Assembly (NCBI GenBank): GCA_955652655.1
Contig: CATPCK010000483.1
Span: 1-14,874, forward strand
Reading direction: 5' to 3'
Source: an uncultured Ktedonobacteraceae bacterium
Lineage (GTDB): Bacteria > Chloroflexota > Ktedonobacteria > Ktedonobacterales > Ktedonobacteraceae
DNA: 14,874 bases
A model generated the notes under the pieces. That model was not told where the DNA came from. It was given only the letters and a program-made list of their open reading frames with translations, and did not search any database. Within the stretch, counting starts at the first letter, position 1. Each line of letters starts with the position of its first letter. Positions 1-8,400 of this stretch are shown here, one piece after another. Made by a program: the position numbers and the translations under genes.

Positions 1-497
1 CCATCGAACCAGGCCCATAAGTCACACAGGAGTAAACCGATCGCGCCTGCTACTGCAAACGTATAGCGATCAAGATCACTTTCGGTTCGTATCTTCCAGT
101 CGTTAGCAACCCAGTTGGCCATACGCTCCGCCATAGCTGCGGTCGCATCCCAAATACGTGGCGCAACTGGCTCGGGTGCAAAACACGCCCATTCACTGAT
201 ACGTAGCGTTACCTCCGGTAGTGTGTCTTTCTGTTTATTGTACGTTGTAGAAAAACCGCTATGTGTGAAGGTAGCTACCGACGTCTGGGCCTGTAATAGA
301 CTGCTGATAGAGCGCAAATATCTCATCTTCCCGGGCTTGTCGAGGGTAGGATGGTCTTCAATCTCATCAATGGCACGCATGCAGAGATAGGCTGATGAAA
401 CTGCCTCTTGGAGCCCAGAAGGCAAATGGCTGATTGGAATAAAAAACGTTCGGCTTGTTTTCTTCAGCATGTCCAGCACGTCTTGATGTAGACCCAT
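1..497 (-). CDS. Squalene/phytoene synthase family protein (partial, 3' end outside window)
   Basis: The reading frame is open from an ATG at 497 to the window edge (165 residues seen), so the C-terminal half is missing. A strong GGAGG lies a few bases upstream of the ATG and fixes the start. Residues 15-19 (SRTFF) and the first Asp-rich motif DEIED (44-48, after YLCMRAI) match the trans-isoprenyl head-to-head synthase fold. The segment near 145-160 (YTFAVAGAIG) resembles the conserved Y-x3-VAG-x-VG region before the second Asp-rich motif. Such enzymes condense two prenyl diphosphates, giving squalene or phytoene at the membrane. Whether this one makes squalene (hopanoid/sterol route), phytoene (carotenoids) or is a diverged paralogue cannot be decided from the N-terminal half. 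The second DxxxD motif is outside the window. The gene is divergent from the hypothetical gene at 724. Confidence 0.8.
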   Translation of the reverse strand, partial: MGLHQDVLDMLKKTSRTFFIPISHLPSGLQEAVSSAYLCMRAIDEIEDHPTLDKPGKMRYLRSISSLLQAQTSVATFTHSGFSTTYNKQKDTLPEVTLRISEWACFAPEPVAPRIWDATAAMAERMANWVANDWKIRTESDLDRYTFAVAGAIGLLLCDLWAWFD

Positions 498-723
498 GTG
501 TTGCCTCCTACTAGTGTACTACTTGTTGCATGGGTAAGAATGCTCACCCTGATTATCACTTAGCATAACATAATAGGTCACCTGTTGAACATTTGGTTAG
601 AATAGTAGAATAGTAATAGGACGCAGGAAAGCCAAACTTTGAGGAAGTGATGGTATCAGTTCCCTTCTCTTCAACGTACCATATGTAGTTAGCGTATGCA
701 CATTGTGTGCTGGAGGAGCCATC
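498..723. other. Divergent intergenic region
   Basis: This 226-base spacer separates two genes transcribed away from each other, so it should carry both promoters. On the minus strand a TTCAAC / TATGCT pair with a 16-base spacer (about 561-588) is a weak candidate for the prenyl synthase. On the plus strand only poor matches are visible. Nothing else is recognised. Confidence 0.3.
711..717 (+). promoter_or_regulatory. Shine-Dalgarno deciding the start at 724
   Basis: The sequence tGGAGGAG precedes ATG 724 at ideal spacing and excludes the upstream TTG at 703 as the main start. Confidence 0.7.
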
Positions 724-1548
724 ATGAAAGAAATAGTGACGGCGGAACGTTTGATCAAGCAGAAATTGGCAGCATTCGAACAGCTCCAGGCGGAGTTTGA
801 GGAGAGTTTTCACTTCGTGCAGGACGTTCATGGACAGCGGCGTTTTCCTACATTCTCCGTTGCTGATTCTGTTCACTATCTCCATGCTCTCTGGGTCTGC
901 GAATGTAAAGATCGCCTGTTAAGTATTTACAAGAATATCGGGCGTTATGAAGGGAGACGTTGCCTTGAACTCTTGCTAGGCTGGCAAGAGGGTGATACTG
1001 CTAATGTAGTGGATTTTCTCGATCGTAAATTGGATATGCTTCCTGTCGCTGATATTACGCGTCAGCTTCACCAGGCTCTTCACCATGATAACGATAAAAA
1101 TCTAGCCCGCCGTCTTAAGCATGGGCGATTGGTCATGCTTAATCGCGGGATGAATCTGATGCATGCTCTGGATGCGATCTTTGCAGTAGAGGAAGACCTG
1201 CTGGTGAAGGAAGTGCAAATCGCGTGTATGCAGTATGCGCATCATCCCTCACAAATAGAAGAGCAGATTGGGGAGATGGACACCCCCCTCTACTCTTATA
1301 TACCTCATCGGTCCCTGGCGCGGCGCAACATGGTGCTTATGAATAAACTCGGTGTCGATGTCATATCCAGACCAACAGATCTGCCTGGCCAACGTTCAAG
1401 GCGTGTGCTTGAACCGGCTGAACCTATGAGCCCTTTTGCCGAACAGGTCATTGAGGGTTACCTGGATATGACTTCTCCACAGTTCAACAACTTAAAAGGG
1501 CATCGCTTCGTTGATCGCCATGAGCGTAGAAATGATCGGCAGGTGTGA
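724..1548 (+). CDS. Hypothetical helical protein, 274 aa
   Basis: I do not recognise this protein. The ATG at 724 is chosen because GGAGGAG sits about 6 bases upstream; a TTG at 703 would extend the frame by 7 residues but would place the Shine-Dalgarno inside the gene. There is no signal peptide or membrane segment, so a cytoplasmic location is inferred. Residues 1-170 look almost entirely helical and charged (starting MKEIVTAERLIKQKLAAFEQ). Residues 120-145 are basic and His-rich, and the tail 255-274 is strongly basic (RHERRNDRQ). A Pro-rich linker lies at 215-237. Two cysteines are close together at 59 and 61 (CEC), with others at 80 and 168. It is convergent with the phosphoesterase gene, 43 bases apart, and divergent from the prenyl synthase, so it appears monocistronic. 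Coding potential is supported by length, RBS and codon use like its neighbours. Confidence 0.75.
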   Translation: MKEIVTAERLIKQKLAAFEQLQAEFEESFHFVQDVHGQRRFPTFSVADSVHYLHALWVCECKDRLLSIYKNIGRYEGRRCLELLLGWQEGDTANVVDFLDRKLDMLPVADITRQLHQALHHDNDKNLARRLKHGRLVMLNRGMNLMHALDAIFAVEEDLLVKEVQIACMQYAHHPSQIEEQIGEMDTPLYSYIPHRSLARRNMVLMNKLGVDVISRPTDLPGQRSRRVLEPAEPMSPFAEQVIEGYLDMTSPQFNNLKGHRFVDRHERRNDRQV

Positions 1549-1591
1549 GTGATATGCCCTCTCCTCTTTGCTGAACGCGCTACAAATGAAA

Positions 1592-3040
1592 TTACGATGT
1601 TGATGCCGGCCCAGGGGCTGGATTGATGGGTAACAGCATTGGTGGCCTTGTCTGCTGGTTAAAATCGAAGTCATTGATCAAATTGCCAAGTTGTGCTACA
1701 TTCTCGCGCACATCAGGACGAGGATCAGGTCGACCGTCGGTCTTGGGGTCGATACGTTGCCCATTAAGGAAATCATCCTCGATAAACTTGACATACGCGT
1801 CAAAACTGAGCGTCTGATGATCAATATAACCCTGCTTGGCATAGGGGCTGATCACCAAACCCGGTACCCGTAGACCATATCCATTTTCATCGACCGTTGG
1901 GGGCACAACGTGATCATAGAAACCGCCCCAGTCATCCCAGGCAAGGAAAATTGCGGTACTATTCCAGTCCGGTCCTTGCATAATAGCATTGATGAGACCC
2001 GTCACATACCCTTGACCTGTACTGACCCTGGCGGGCGGATGTTCACTATTCTTGCCATTGGGGACAACCCAGGAAACAGCGGGCAATGTGCCATTTTTAG
2101 CCGCAGTATAGAAATTGGTGAGTTGTTGAATGTTACCAAGCTGGCCATCCTGCTTCACTGTGTCGAAGTAAGGTAATGGATTCCATATTTGTGGTGTGCC
2201 CGCATGCTGTGGTTTGGGAGTGCAGGTTATAGCGGAGTCATCTTCGCAGTCTGGCTGAGTTCCATCTGCTACGTAATAGGCCCAATTCACATTCGCTTTG
2301 TGTAACAGGTATGTCAGGTCAGTCCAGGCATAGTCAGGCCTTTTCAGCGGTAATCCATTGCGCCGCCCTTGTATCGAATCAGGGCTTTGTAGCTCATTAT
2401 GACAACTCATCGGGTCCCCTTGTTGTGTACATTTTGCCGACCATTCGGATACCATGAAGAGGTGCTCTGGTAAACTCCACGAGGAGTTTGGCTCGAACAT
2501 GTGGTCTTGTAGCGCAAAATGGTTGGCATAGGCCCAATAGTTCGGAATTTCGCGCGCATCATGATATCCCATTACATCAGGTAGGTGCTGGTTTAACACA
2601 GTGCAGGCGGGATCAAAGGGCCCCGTACATTTGGTTTTGCGTCCATGACGAATTTGTTGGATGAAGCCGTCCATCTTGCCCCCATCAATGTCATTGGCGG
2701 CATTGATTTGCCCGTGGGGGCCGCCGTAATTCAGGTCTGCCGGATTATGAAACGGCTTCACACATTGATGTGTCAATGGGTCATTGACACAGATCGTTGG
2801 AACGCCGTTTTGCATGGGAATACCGTCTGCACCGGGATACGTACCAAAGTAGGTATCGAACGAGCGATTTTCTTGCATAATCACGACTACGTGCTTAATC
2901 TTGTGAATATCACCGCTTTGACTTGAAGAACTGGAAGGTAATGCACAGCCCGCGAGAGCGGTTGTAGCAAAGAGAAACGAAAGGGCAAGAGTAAGAAATC
3001 TCTGAATCTTTTTAGAGATGCTATCCAGGGGTACTTTCAT
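1592..3040 (-). CDS. Secreted lipoprotein phosphoesterase (phospholipase C / acid phosphatase family)
   Basis: This 482-residue protein belongs to the phosphoesterase family that includes bacterial phospholipase C and AcpA-type acid phosphatases, which hydrolyse phosphate esters outside the cell. Residues 1-31 form a signal sequence ending in a lipobox (LAGC, Cys32), then a Ser-rich linker (35-42), so it is probably lipid-anchored on the outer face of the membrane. Family hallmarks are the N-terminal VVVIMQENRSFDTYFG (51-66, with Glu57 and Asn58 expected to bind metal), SEHPPA (332-337) and WDDWGGFYDHVVPP (368-381). The mature part holds eight cysteines in four close pairs (84/93, 138/146, 204/213, 265/273), which fits disulfides in an extracellular enzyme. 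The length is typical of the acid-phosphatase-like branch. The start has only a weak RBS (AGTGAGACG). Substrate cannot be assigned from sequence. Confidence 0.88.
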   Translation of the reverse strand: MKVPLDSISKKIQRFLTLALSFLFATTALAGCALPSSSSSQSGDIHKIKHVVVIMQENRSFDTYFGTYPGADGIPMQNGVPTICVNDPLTHQCVKPFHNPADLNYGGPHGQINAANDIDGGKMDGFIQQIRHGRKTKCTGPFDPACTVLNQHLPDVMGYHDAREIPNYWAYANHFALQDHMFEPNSSWSLPEHLFMVSEWSAKCTQQGDPMSCHNELQSPDSIQGRRNGLPLKRPDYAWTDLTYLLHKANVNWAYYVADGTQPDCEDDSAITCTPKPQHAGTPQIWNPLPYFDTVKQDGQLGNIQQLTNFYTAAKNGTLPAVSWVVPNGKNSEHPPARVSTGQGYVTGLINAIMQGPDWNSTAIFLAWDDWGGFYDHVVPPTVDENGYGLRVPGLVISPYAKQGYIDHQTLSFDAYVKFIEDDFLNGQRIDPKTDGRPDPRPDVRENVAQLGNLINDFDFNQQTRPPMLLPINPAPGPASTS

Positions 3041-3103
3041 GTGTTCGTCTCACTTTTCAGCTTAACTGTTAGTTCATTTTTTTACTCGATCGTCGAAATC
3101 ATC

Positions 3104-3119
3104 AGTAGTAAACACTACT
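3104..3119. repeat. Perfect 6-4-6 inverted repeat (possible operator)
   Basis: AGTAGT-AAAC-ACTACT is a perfect dyad 64-79 bases upstream of the phosphoesterase start. Its size fits a small dimeric repressor site, but in AT-rich DNA such dyads also occur by chance. No regulator is assigned. Confidence 0.3.
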
Positions 3120-3200
3120 ATGTCATTCATGACGTCAGAATCTTACTCCCGCTATTCTAACAGGCCAAAATCAAGAAAGTCTCAAGGGGAGTTAAGGATT

Positions 3201-3229
3201 TTGTCAGTGTTACATTTAGCACATATAAT
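3201..3229 (+). promoter_or_regulatory. Near-consensus sigma-70 type promoter
   Basis: TTGTCA (3201-3206) is followed after exactly 17 bases by a perfect TATAAT (3224-3229). Transcription would start near 3236 and read rightwards into the small membrane ORF at 3346 and the pth remnant, giving a leader of about 110 bases. It is the best-looking promoter of the left half. Confidence 0.6.
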
Positions 3230-3345
3230 AATAGTGCGACAGCATACTTTGTTTTGTGATACGATGGAAGAACATACAACCTCTTTTAGCGTAGCGCGTA
3301 GAATCTTCATACTATAACTTCCAACAGGAAAATGAGGCTTGGGAA

Positions 3346-3456
3346 ATGAAAGACGACAACGAGAAAAGATCATGGGTACTGGTCGCCCTCTGGTTTGGCT
3401 CCATTGCTCTTATAGGTCTCCTGAAGCGCACACTTGAGAGGCAGAGACCCTTCTAG
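3346..3456 (+). CDS. Putative small membrane peptide, 36 aa
   Basis: This short frame runs from ATG 3346 to TAG 3456. It has a charged N-terminus (MKDDNEKR), one hydrophobic helix at about residues 10-26 (WVLVALWFGSIALIGLL) and a basic tail (KRTLERQR). That is the usual make-up of a single-pass small membrane protein with the C-terminus in the cytoplasm by the positive-inside rule. The RBS is weak (a GAGG about 9 bases upstream). A strong promoter lies about 110 bases before it. No family is recognised, and it could be a chance frame; the charge-helix-charge pattern and promoter make it worth annotating. Confidence 0.4.
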   Translation: MKDDNEKRSWVLVALWFGSIALIGLLKRTLERQRPF

Positions 3457-3515
3457 GGATCAGGAGAAACAAGTATAATAGAGAAAAGCGTTCTCCATCC
3501 GTGTAGCAAACAGAA

Positions 3516-3896
3516 GTTCAGGCCTATGCGCTGACTCCTGAGCACCTGGTGGTCATCTTTGATGACCTTGATCTTCCCATGGGCGTCCTTCGACTGAGAG
3601 AACGAGGAGGAGCAGGTGGACATCAAGGCTTCGCTCATATCCTCTCCCTTCTGGAAACGCATCATCTGCCTCGCTTGCGCGTTGGCATAGGCCATCCCTC
3701 CACGACGGAGAAAGAGCTCGTGCGTACCTATGTCACAGCAATGCCATCCAACCAGGAGTGGCTCGTTTTGGAGCGGGTCGAAGTACGAGCAGTAGCCGCG
3801 CTCGAACTACTGCTTGAATATGGCATCTCTCATACCATGAACCTGATCAATCACTCCTCGACAATGCAGCGCGTGCTGGGGCAGGGGGAATGCTGA
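3516..3896 (+). pseudogene. pth: Peptidyl-tRNA hydrolase, C-terminal remnant
   Basis: Residues encoded from about 3516 match the second half of bacterial peptidyl-tRNA hydrolase: the VVIFDDLDLPMGVLRLR strand with the conserved Asp (Asp93 in E. coli), the GGAGGHQG loop, and RLRVGIGHP. The family's first 80 or so residues, with the GLGNPG start, the catalytic His20 and Asn10/Asn68, are absent. An in-frame TAG at 3504-3506 blocks the frame, and no frame upstream encodes the missing part. In the loop, GGHNG has become GGHQG, losing the residue matching Asn114. The only possible starts are internal, such as GTG 3549, which lacks a good RBS. The enzyme recycles peptidyl-tRNA and is essential, so an intact copy should exist elsewhere. 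I read this as a decayed second copy; a new function for a 115-residue product is less likely. Confidence 0.72.
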
Positions 3897-3946
3897 CGCA
3901 AATTCACAGACCCTGGACGCAAATCATTCTGTGTAGCGTCCCCCTC

Positions 3947-3952
3947 TATAAT
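3947..3952 (+). promoter_or_regulatory. Possible -10 element for obgE
   Basis: A perfect TATAAT lies 68 bases before the obgE start, and a second candidate (TATACT, 3957-3962) follows. No good -35 is seen at the right distance from either. Confidence 0.3.
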
Positions 3953-4020
3953 ATGTTATACTCCACTTCGCTGTGAAGAAAGTGATTCCATTTGTTTATA
4001 AAATTTTGGTGGGATAATTC

Positions 4021-5325
4021 ATGTTTTACGATCATACAAAAATATTTGTCAAAGCAGGTGATGGTGGAAACGGCTCTCGTCATTTTCGTCGTGAAAAGTT
4101 CGCCCCCCTTGGTGGGCCAGACGGGGGAGATGGTGGTCGAGGTGGCAGTGTGTACCTCGAAGCTACAACGAACTTGAATACCCTGATAGATTACCGCTAT
4201 CGCCAACAATTTAAGGCTGGTGTGGGTGGCCCAGGTATCCGCCAGAAAATGCATGGGGCCAAAGGTGAAGATATTATTCTGCCTGTACCCTGTGGCACCA
4301 TAGTTCGCGATGCTGAAACCAATCAAATAATCGCGGATCTCGTAGAGGATGGGCAACGTGTAATGGTGGCACGTGGCGGGCGTGGCGGCCTGGGAAACGT
4401 CCATTTTGCTACATCAACGCACCAGGCGCCACAAGAAGCTCAGAAGGGTGAACCGGGCGAGGAACGATGGATACAGCTTGAACTACGTCTGATAGCTGAT
4501 GTCGGACTGGTTGGCTATCCGAACGCGGGTAAATCGACCCTGCTCTCGGTGGTTACAGCGGCCCGGCCGAAGATTGCTGACTACCCCTTCACCACACTCT
4601 CACCGAATCTCGGTGTGGTAGCTGTGGGTCAACCTGGCAGCGGGGATGAATTTGGCTTCGTGCTTGCCGATATTCCCGGCTTGATCGAAGGCGCAGCGCA
4701 GGGAGTTGGCCTCGGACATGAATTCCTCCGCCATGTGCGACGGACTCGTCTATTGATACATATGCTCGATGGTGCATCGTTTGAGCGTGACCCATGGCAA
4801 GACTTTCAAACGATCAACCAGGAACTGCGTGAATACGATGAACAATTGGCCCTTCGCCCGCAAATTGTCGTCCTCAATAAAATAGATCTACCAGAAGCCC
4901 AGGAGCGCTGGCCGGCACTGAAGGCACAGGCTGAAAACGCGGGCTATCCTGTTTTTGCTATCTCCGCTGCATCGCACCAGGGAACAGAGGAACTTATGCA
5001 GTTTACCGTTAAACGATTGCAAGAACTTCGACAAGAGGAGATGGAGAGTACTTCGGCAGACGTCAATACCGAAGCGCCGGGTACGATACTGCGCCCCCAA
5101 CCCGAAGATGCATTTACCGTCTCAAAGGAAGACGGTGTTTACCTTGTGCGTGGGAAGCGGGTCGAGCGCGCCGTCAATATGACAGATCTGGAAAATGAGG
5201 AGGGTATGGACCGTTTGCAAGTGACACTGAGAAGAATGGGCGTCACAAAAGCTCTTGAGGAAGCAGGCGTACAGGTGGGGGATAAAGTCCGTTTCGCCAA
5301 AGTAGAATTATACTGGGGGGAATAA
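4021..5325 (+). CDS. obgE: GTPase Obg (ribosome assembly / stress GTPase)
   Basis: This 434-residue protein has the full Obg layout. The Gly-rich Obg fold occupies 1-158 (KAGDGGNGS, GGPDGGDGGRGG and RGGRGGLGN are diagnostic). The G domain follows, with G1 GYPNAGKS (165-172), switch Thr at 191-192, G3 DIPG (217-220) then LIEGA, G4 NKID (286-289) and G5 SAAS (315-318). The C-terminal OCT domain runs from about 363 to 434. Obg binds the large ribosomal subunit late in assembly and responds to GTP/ppGpp. All nucleotide-binding motifs look intact. GGTGGG about 7 bases upstream supports ATG 4021. In many bacteria obg follows rplU-rpmA; here it instead follows a pth remnant, so it stands apart from those ribosomal genes. 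Confidence 0.97.
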   Translation: MFYDHTKIFVKAGDGGNGSRHFRREKFAPLGGPDGGDGGRGGSVYLEATTNLNTLIDYRYRQQFKAGVGGPGIRQKMHGAKGEDIILPVPCGTIVRDAETNQIIADLVEDGQRVMVARGGRGGLGNVHFATSTHQAPQEAQKGEPGEERWIQLELRLIADVGLVGYPNAGKSTLLSVVTAARPKIADYPFTTLSPNLGVVAVGQPGSGDEFGFVLADIPGLIEGAAQGVGLGHEFLRHVRRTRLLIHMLDGASFERDPWQDFQTINQELREYDEQLALRPQIVVLNKIDLPEAQERWPALKAQAENAGYPVFAISAASHQGTEELMQFTVKRLQELRQEEMESTSADVNTEAPGTILRPQPEDAFTVSKEDGVYLVRGKRVERAVNMTDLENEEGMDRLQVTLRRMGVTKALEEAGVQVGDKVRFAKVELYWGE

Positions 5326-5330
5326 GACAC

Positions 5331-5370
5331 GGGTGAAGTGGGTGGTGATTAGTTCACCACTTCACTACCC
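5331..5370 (+). terminator. Hairpin after obgE (possible terminator without T-run)
   Basis: Six bases past the obgE stop, GTGGTGA (5342-5348) and TCACCAC (5354-5360) pair perfectly around a 5-base loop. Flanking GTGAAGTG and CACTTCAC offer an alternative stem. No T-tract follows, so it may be a weak terminator or an mRNA-stabilising hairpin. Confidence 0.45.
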
Positions 5371-5398
5371 ACTAAACAACTTAACAAGAAATTTGTGA

Positions 5399-5404
5399 TA
5401 TACT
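5399..5404 (+). promoter_or_regulatory. Possible -10 element for the CHAT-STAND-TPR gene
   Basis: TATACT lies 84 bases upstream of the start at 5488 in the only non-coding stretch before the gene. No convincing -35 is seen at 16-18 bases. Confidence 0.25.
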
Positions 5405-5487
5405 TGCAACGGTTACTAATACTTGCTGTACGCTTAGAACCTCTAAAACTCTAGCACTGATGTACAGAACGCGAGAAAAGCAGGCAT

Positions 5488-8400
5488 ATGGGAGAGACAT
5501 TACACCTACTCTTTCGCAGGCGTGAGAATGGCGCCTTTGAGTTGCAAGTGAGAGAAAACTGGTCTGGGCGTACAGTGAGCGGAAGTTTTGTTCCTCCATA
5601 TACCGGGAGACAACTGAACGCCCTGCAAAAAAGACTGAACAAATTGAACAGTAGCACCAATGATCTGCGCGACATTGGGTATCGTCTTTTTTTAGCGTTG
5701 TGTGGCTCTGAGACCCCTGGCACAAGTCGCCGCGAACTTTCGGAGCAATCCGTTCAAGCCATGTTACGTAGCGTGATTCAGCGGACCCTCCGCCGTCGTG
5801 GGACGGTTGCTTTGACCTTTAGTTTTGCCCCAGGTTGCGACGAATTTGTACGTTATCCCTGGGAGTTGCTCCACAATGGTGAACACTTTCTGCTTGCCTC
5901 GGGCGTCTTCTCGCTTACCCGTGCACTCCTTCGCCCAGAGGAGACCGTTGACTGTGATCTGCCCGTCCATCCGCCGATGCGCATGCTCTACATTAGTGCT
6001 ACTCCCAAGAATTGCACACCCTTAGAGACAGAGCGCAGCTTTGAAGCTATGCGGCGAGCGTTAGCTGACCTGATTGAAAAAGGACAGCTCGGGCTCGACC
6101 GCTTAGACCAGGTGACCTTCGATGACCTGGTGACGTATCTCAGTTCGCGCGGCGGTGCTAGCCTTTTTGACGACAACGAGACAGTTCTCCCGTGTTATGC
6201 CATTCATTTTGATGGACACGGTGCTTTTGGTTGTCTCTGCCCGGATGAAGATTGTCAGAAACTCAACGATGTTGAAGAGAGTAAGTGTGTCGACTGTCAT
6301 ACATCGTTGAGTAGGGTGAGGCCGCAAACCTACCTGTGCTTTTGCGATGAGGATGGTGGAAACAGGTACATCGATACCCAATCGTTGCGCGAAATATTTA
6401 TGAGCAGCGATGTTCGCCTGGTCGTGTTGTCCGCCTGCGAGACGGCTACTGTGACGGGGGAGAGCTCGCGGCATCAACACCGGAGTGTCTCTTTCGATAC
6501 CACGTTGGCAACATCGCTGGTGATGGCGCAGGTGCCCGCGGTCGTTGCCATGCCATTCTCGATCCAGGATGATATGAGTCCAACCTTTATGTTCCATTTT
6601 TATGAAGCCCTGGGACAGGGACGTACACTGGAGGAGGCCCTTTCTCGTGCTCGTCATGCCATGCTGCCCAAGCATAATCACCAGGGATGGTTTATTCCTG
6701 TGCTCTATCGCCATGTTTCGCAGGGACAGGAAGGGCCTGTCGCACTGATTGCTGGCAGGGATGCGCTCGAAGACCATGATCATCCGCTGACGTCATTGGG
6801 AGCGCCAATGATCTTTGTGGGACGTGAGCAGGAACTGCGCGACTTGAGCGCTCTCCTCGCGGTTGTTTCTAGAGGTGAAGGGCAGGTACAGGCTTCGATC
6901 GAACACAACAAATTACGTCCTGGAACACATCATATCGCCTTGACCGGCCCGGCAGGCATCGGAAAGAGTGCCCTGGCATTTGAAGCGATACGGCGCAATC
7001 GCGAAAAGTTTGCGGGTGGAACCATCGCTCTTTCCTTACAAGGGGAGAAGTTGTTCAATGAAGCGCTCATGGAGATCGCCCATCAATTGCATGTCTCGAC
7101 GAAGACTCTGCATCCCGAAGATCATCGCTATCGCCAGGAACTCGTACTTAGCGTGCTTCGTTCACGCGCATCTCGAGATTTGCCCTGTTTGCTGTTTCTC
7201 GATAGCTTTGAAGATGTGAAAGAACACAGCCAGTTAGAATTGTGGCATCGCTTTTTTAGTACGCTGCCCCAGGAAGTGGTGGTTCTGATATCTTCTCGCT
7301 CCAATCCTGCTGCCATAGCAGTCATAGAGGGCGCTCCCTACCGCTGGTATGAATATGGAGTCGGCAAAATGGCCGATGAAGACCTCCTCAAGCTCATTGC
7401 CGAGCTTGCGGCTGAGAGCGGCCTGGATCAGCGTATTCACATGGATGATCCAAAGCAGCAACAGGTCTTGCGAGAGATCTGTACCTTGCTCGAAGGATAT
7501 CCCCTGGGAGCAGAGCTTATTTTTGGCGCGGCGCGTTCCATTGGCGGCAAAGTGTATACACCGGAAGCTGCTACCCGCTCCTTAGAAGAGGTGTGCGATG
7601 AATTACGAGACTCACAACTCGCGGGTATCTCCGCCGTCCTGGATGTCGCCTATCGACGTTTAACACCGCTGACGCGCTTGCTCTTGTCGTATCTCGCCGC
7701 CTTTCGCTTGCCGTTTAGCCGTGAGCAAATCATCATGTTAGTCGCCCCTGAAAACCAGCCTTCTGGACCCACCCATGAAGCCATCCCGCTAGAGCTTTCG
7801 CAAAACTGGCGCGCGGCGCGTGACGAGTTAGTGCAGGCGTCATTTATACAGTTTGATGGGCGCGTCTACACTATCCATCCACAAATACGTAATTTTGCTC
7901 TCCTGTATCTGCCTATGGAAGAGCGCCGCCGTGTGCATCGCGTCGTCGCAGCCTATTATCGCAACCAGCCCCAGCCCAGTCCGGAAGAATGGTTTGCCGC
8001 CTATGAACATCTGGAAGGAGCTGGAGAGCCCCAGGATCTGCAAGAAGCGATTCAACTAGCGGTCCATGCCTCGTGGGCCATGGACGGCCGTGGCCACGCT
8101 CCCGCGTTACTCTCTATGCTGCGCCGGGCCGAGGTCCATGCATTGCGCTTGGGAAATAAAACCGTTGAAGGTCAGATTCAGTGTTGTATCGGAGCGATCC
8201 TGCGCCAGCTTGGTCAATATGCCGAGGCCGTCGGTTGTCTTACCCGCAGCCTTGACCTTCATCGCGAACAGAATGATCGTGATGAGACAGGCTGGGCTCT
8301 CTACGAGTTAGCCTTGCTCTTTCGTGAAGAAGGACAGTTCCAGCAGGCCGGGCTCTATGCACAGGATGCTCTTCATGTCTTCCGCGAAGTCGGTGACCCC

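Larger units (their letters stand above)
3041..3345. other. Intergenic region with regulatory signals
   Basis: This 305-base AT-rich spacer lies between the phosphoesterase (minus) and a small plus-strand ORF. It holds a perfect 6-4-6 inverted repeat at 3104-3119 and a strong plus-strand promoter at 3201-3229, each listed separately. Short frames here lack a credible RBS and do not look coding. Confidence 0.5.

Noticed and set aside
703..723. TTG start for the hypothetical gene at 703
   Set aside because: It would put the strong GGAGGAG inside the coding region; ATG 724 has ideal spacing.
556..885. Minus-strand frame of 109 codons overlapping the start of the hypothetical gene
   Set aside because: It overlaps the better-supported plus-strand gene at 724, has no RBS and shows no protein-like pattern.
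3130..3137. TGACGTCA palindrome
   Set aside because: It is a single 8-bp palindrome with no partner site or bacterial regulator context, so most likely chance.
3946..4404. Minus-strand frame of 152 codons over obgE
   Set aside because: It is antisense to the highly conserved Obg domain, with no RBS.
6103..6783. Minus-strand frame of 226 codons inside the CHAT-STAND-TPR gene
   Set aside because: The opposite strand encodes clear CHAT motifs across the whole stretch; the antisense product has no recognisable features.
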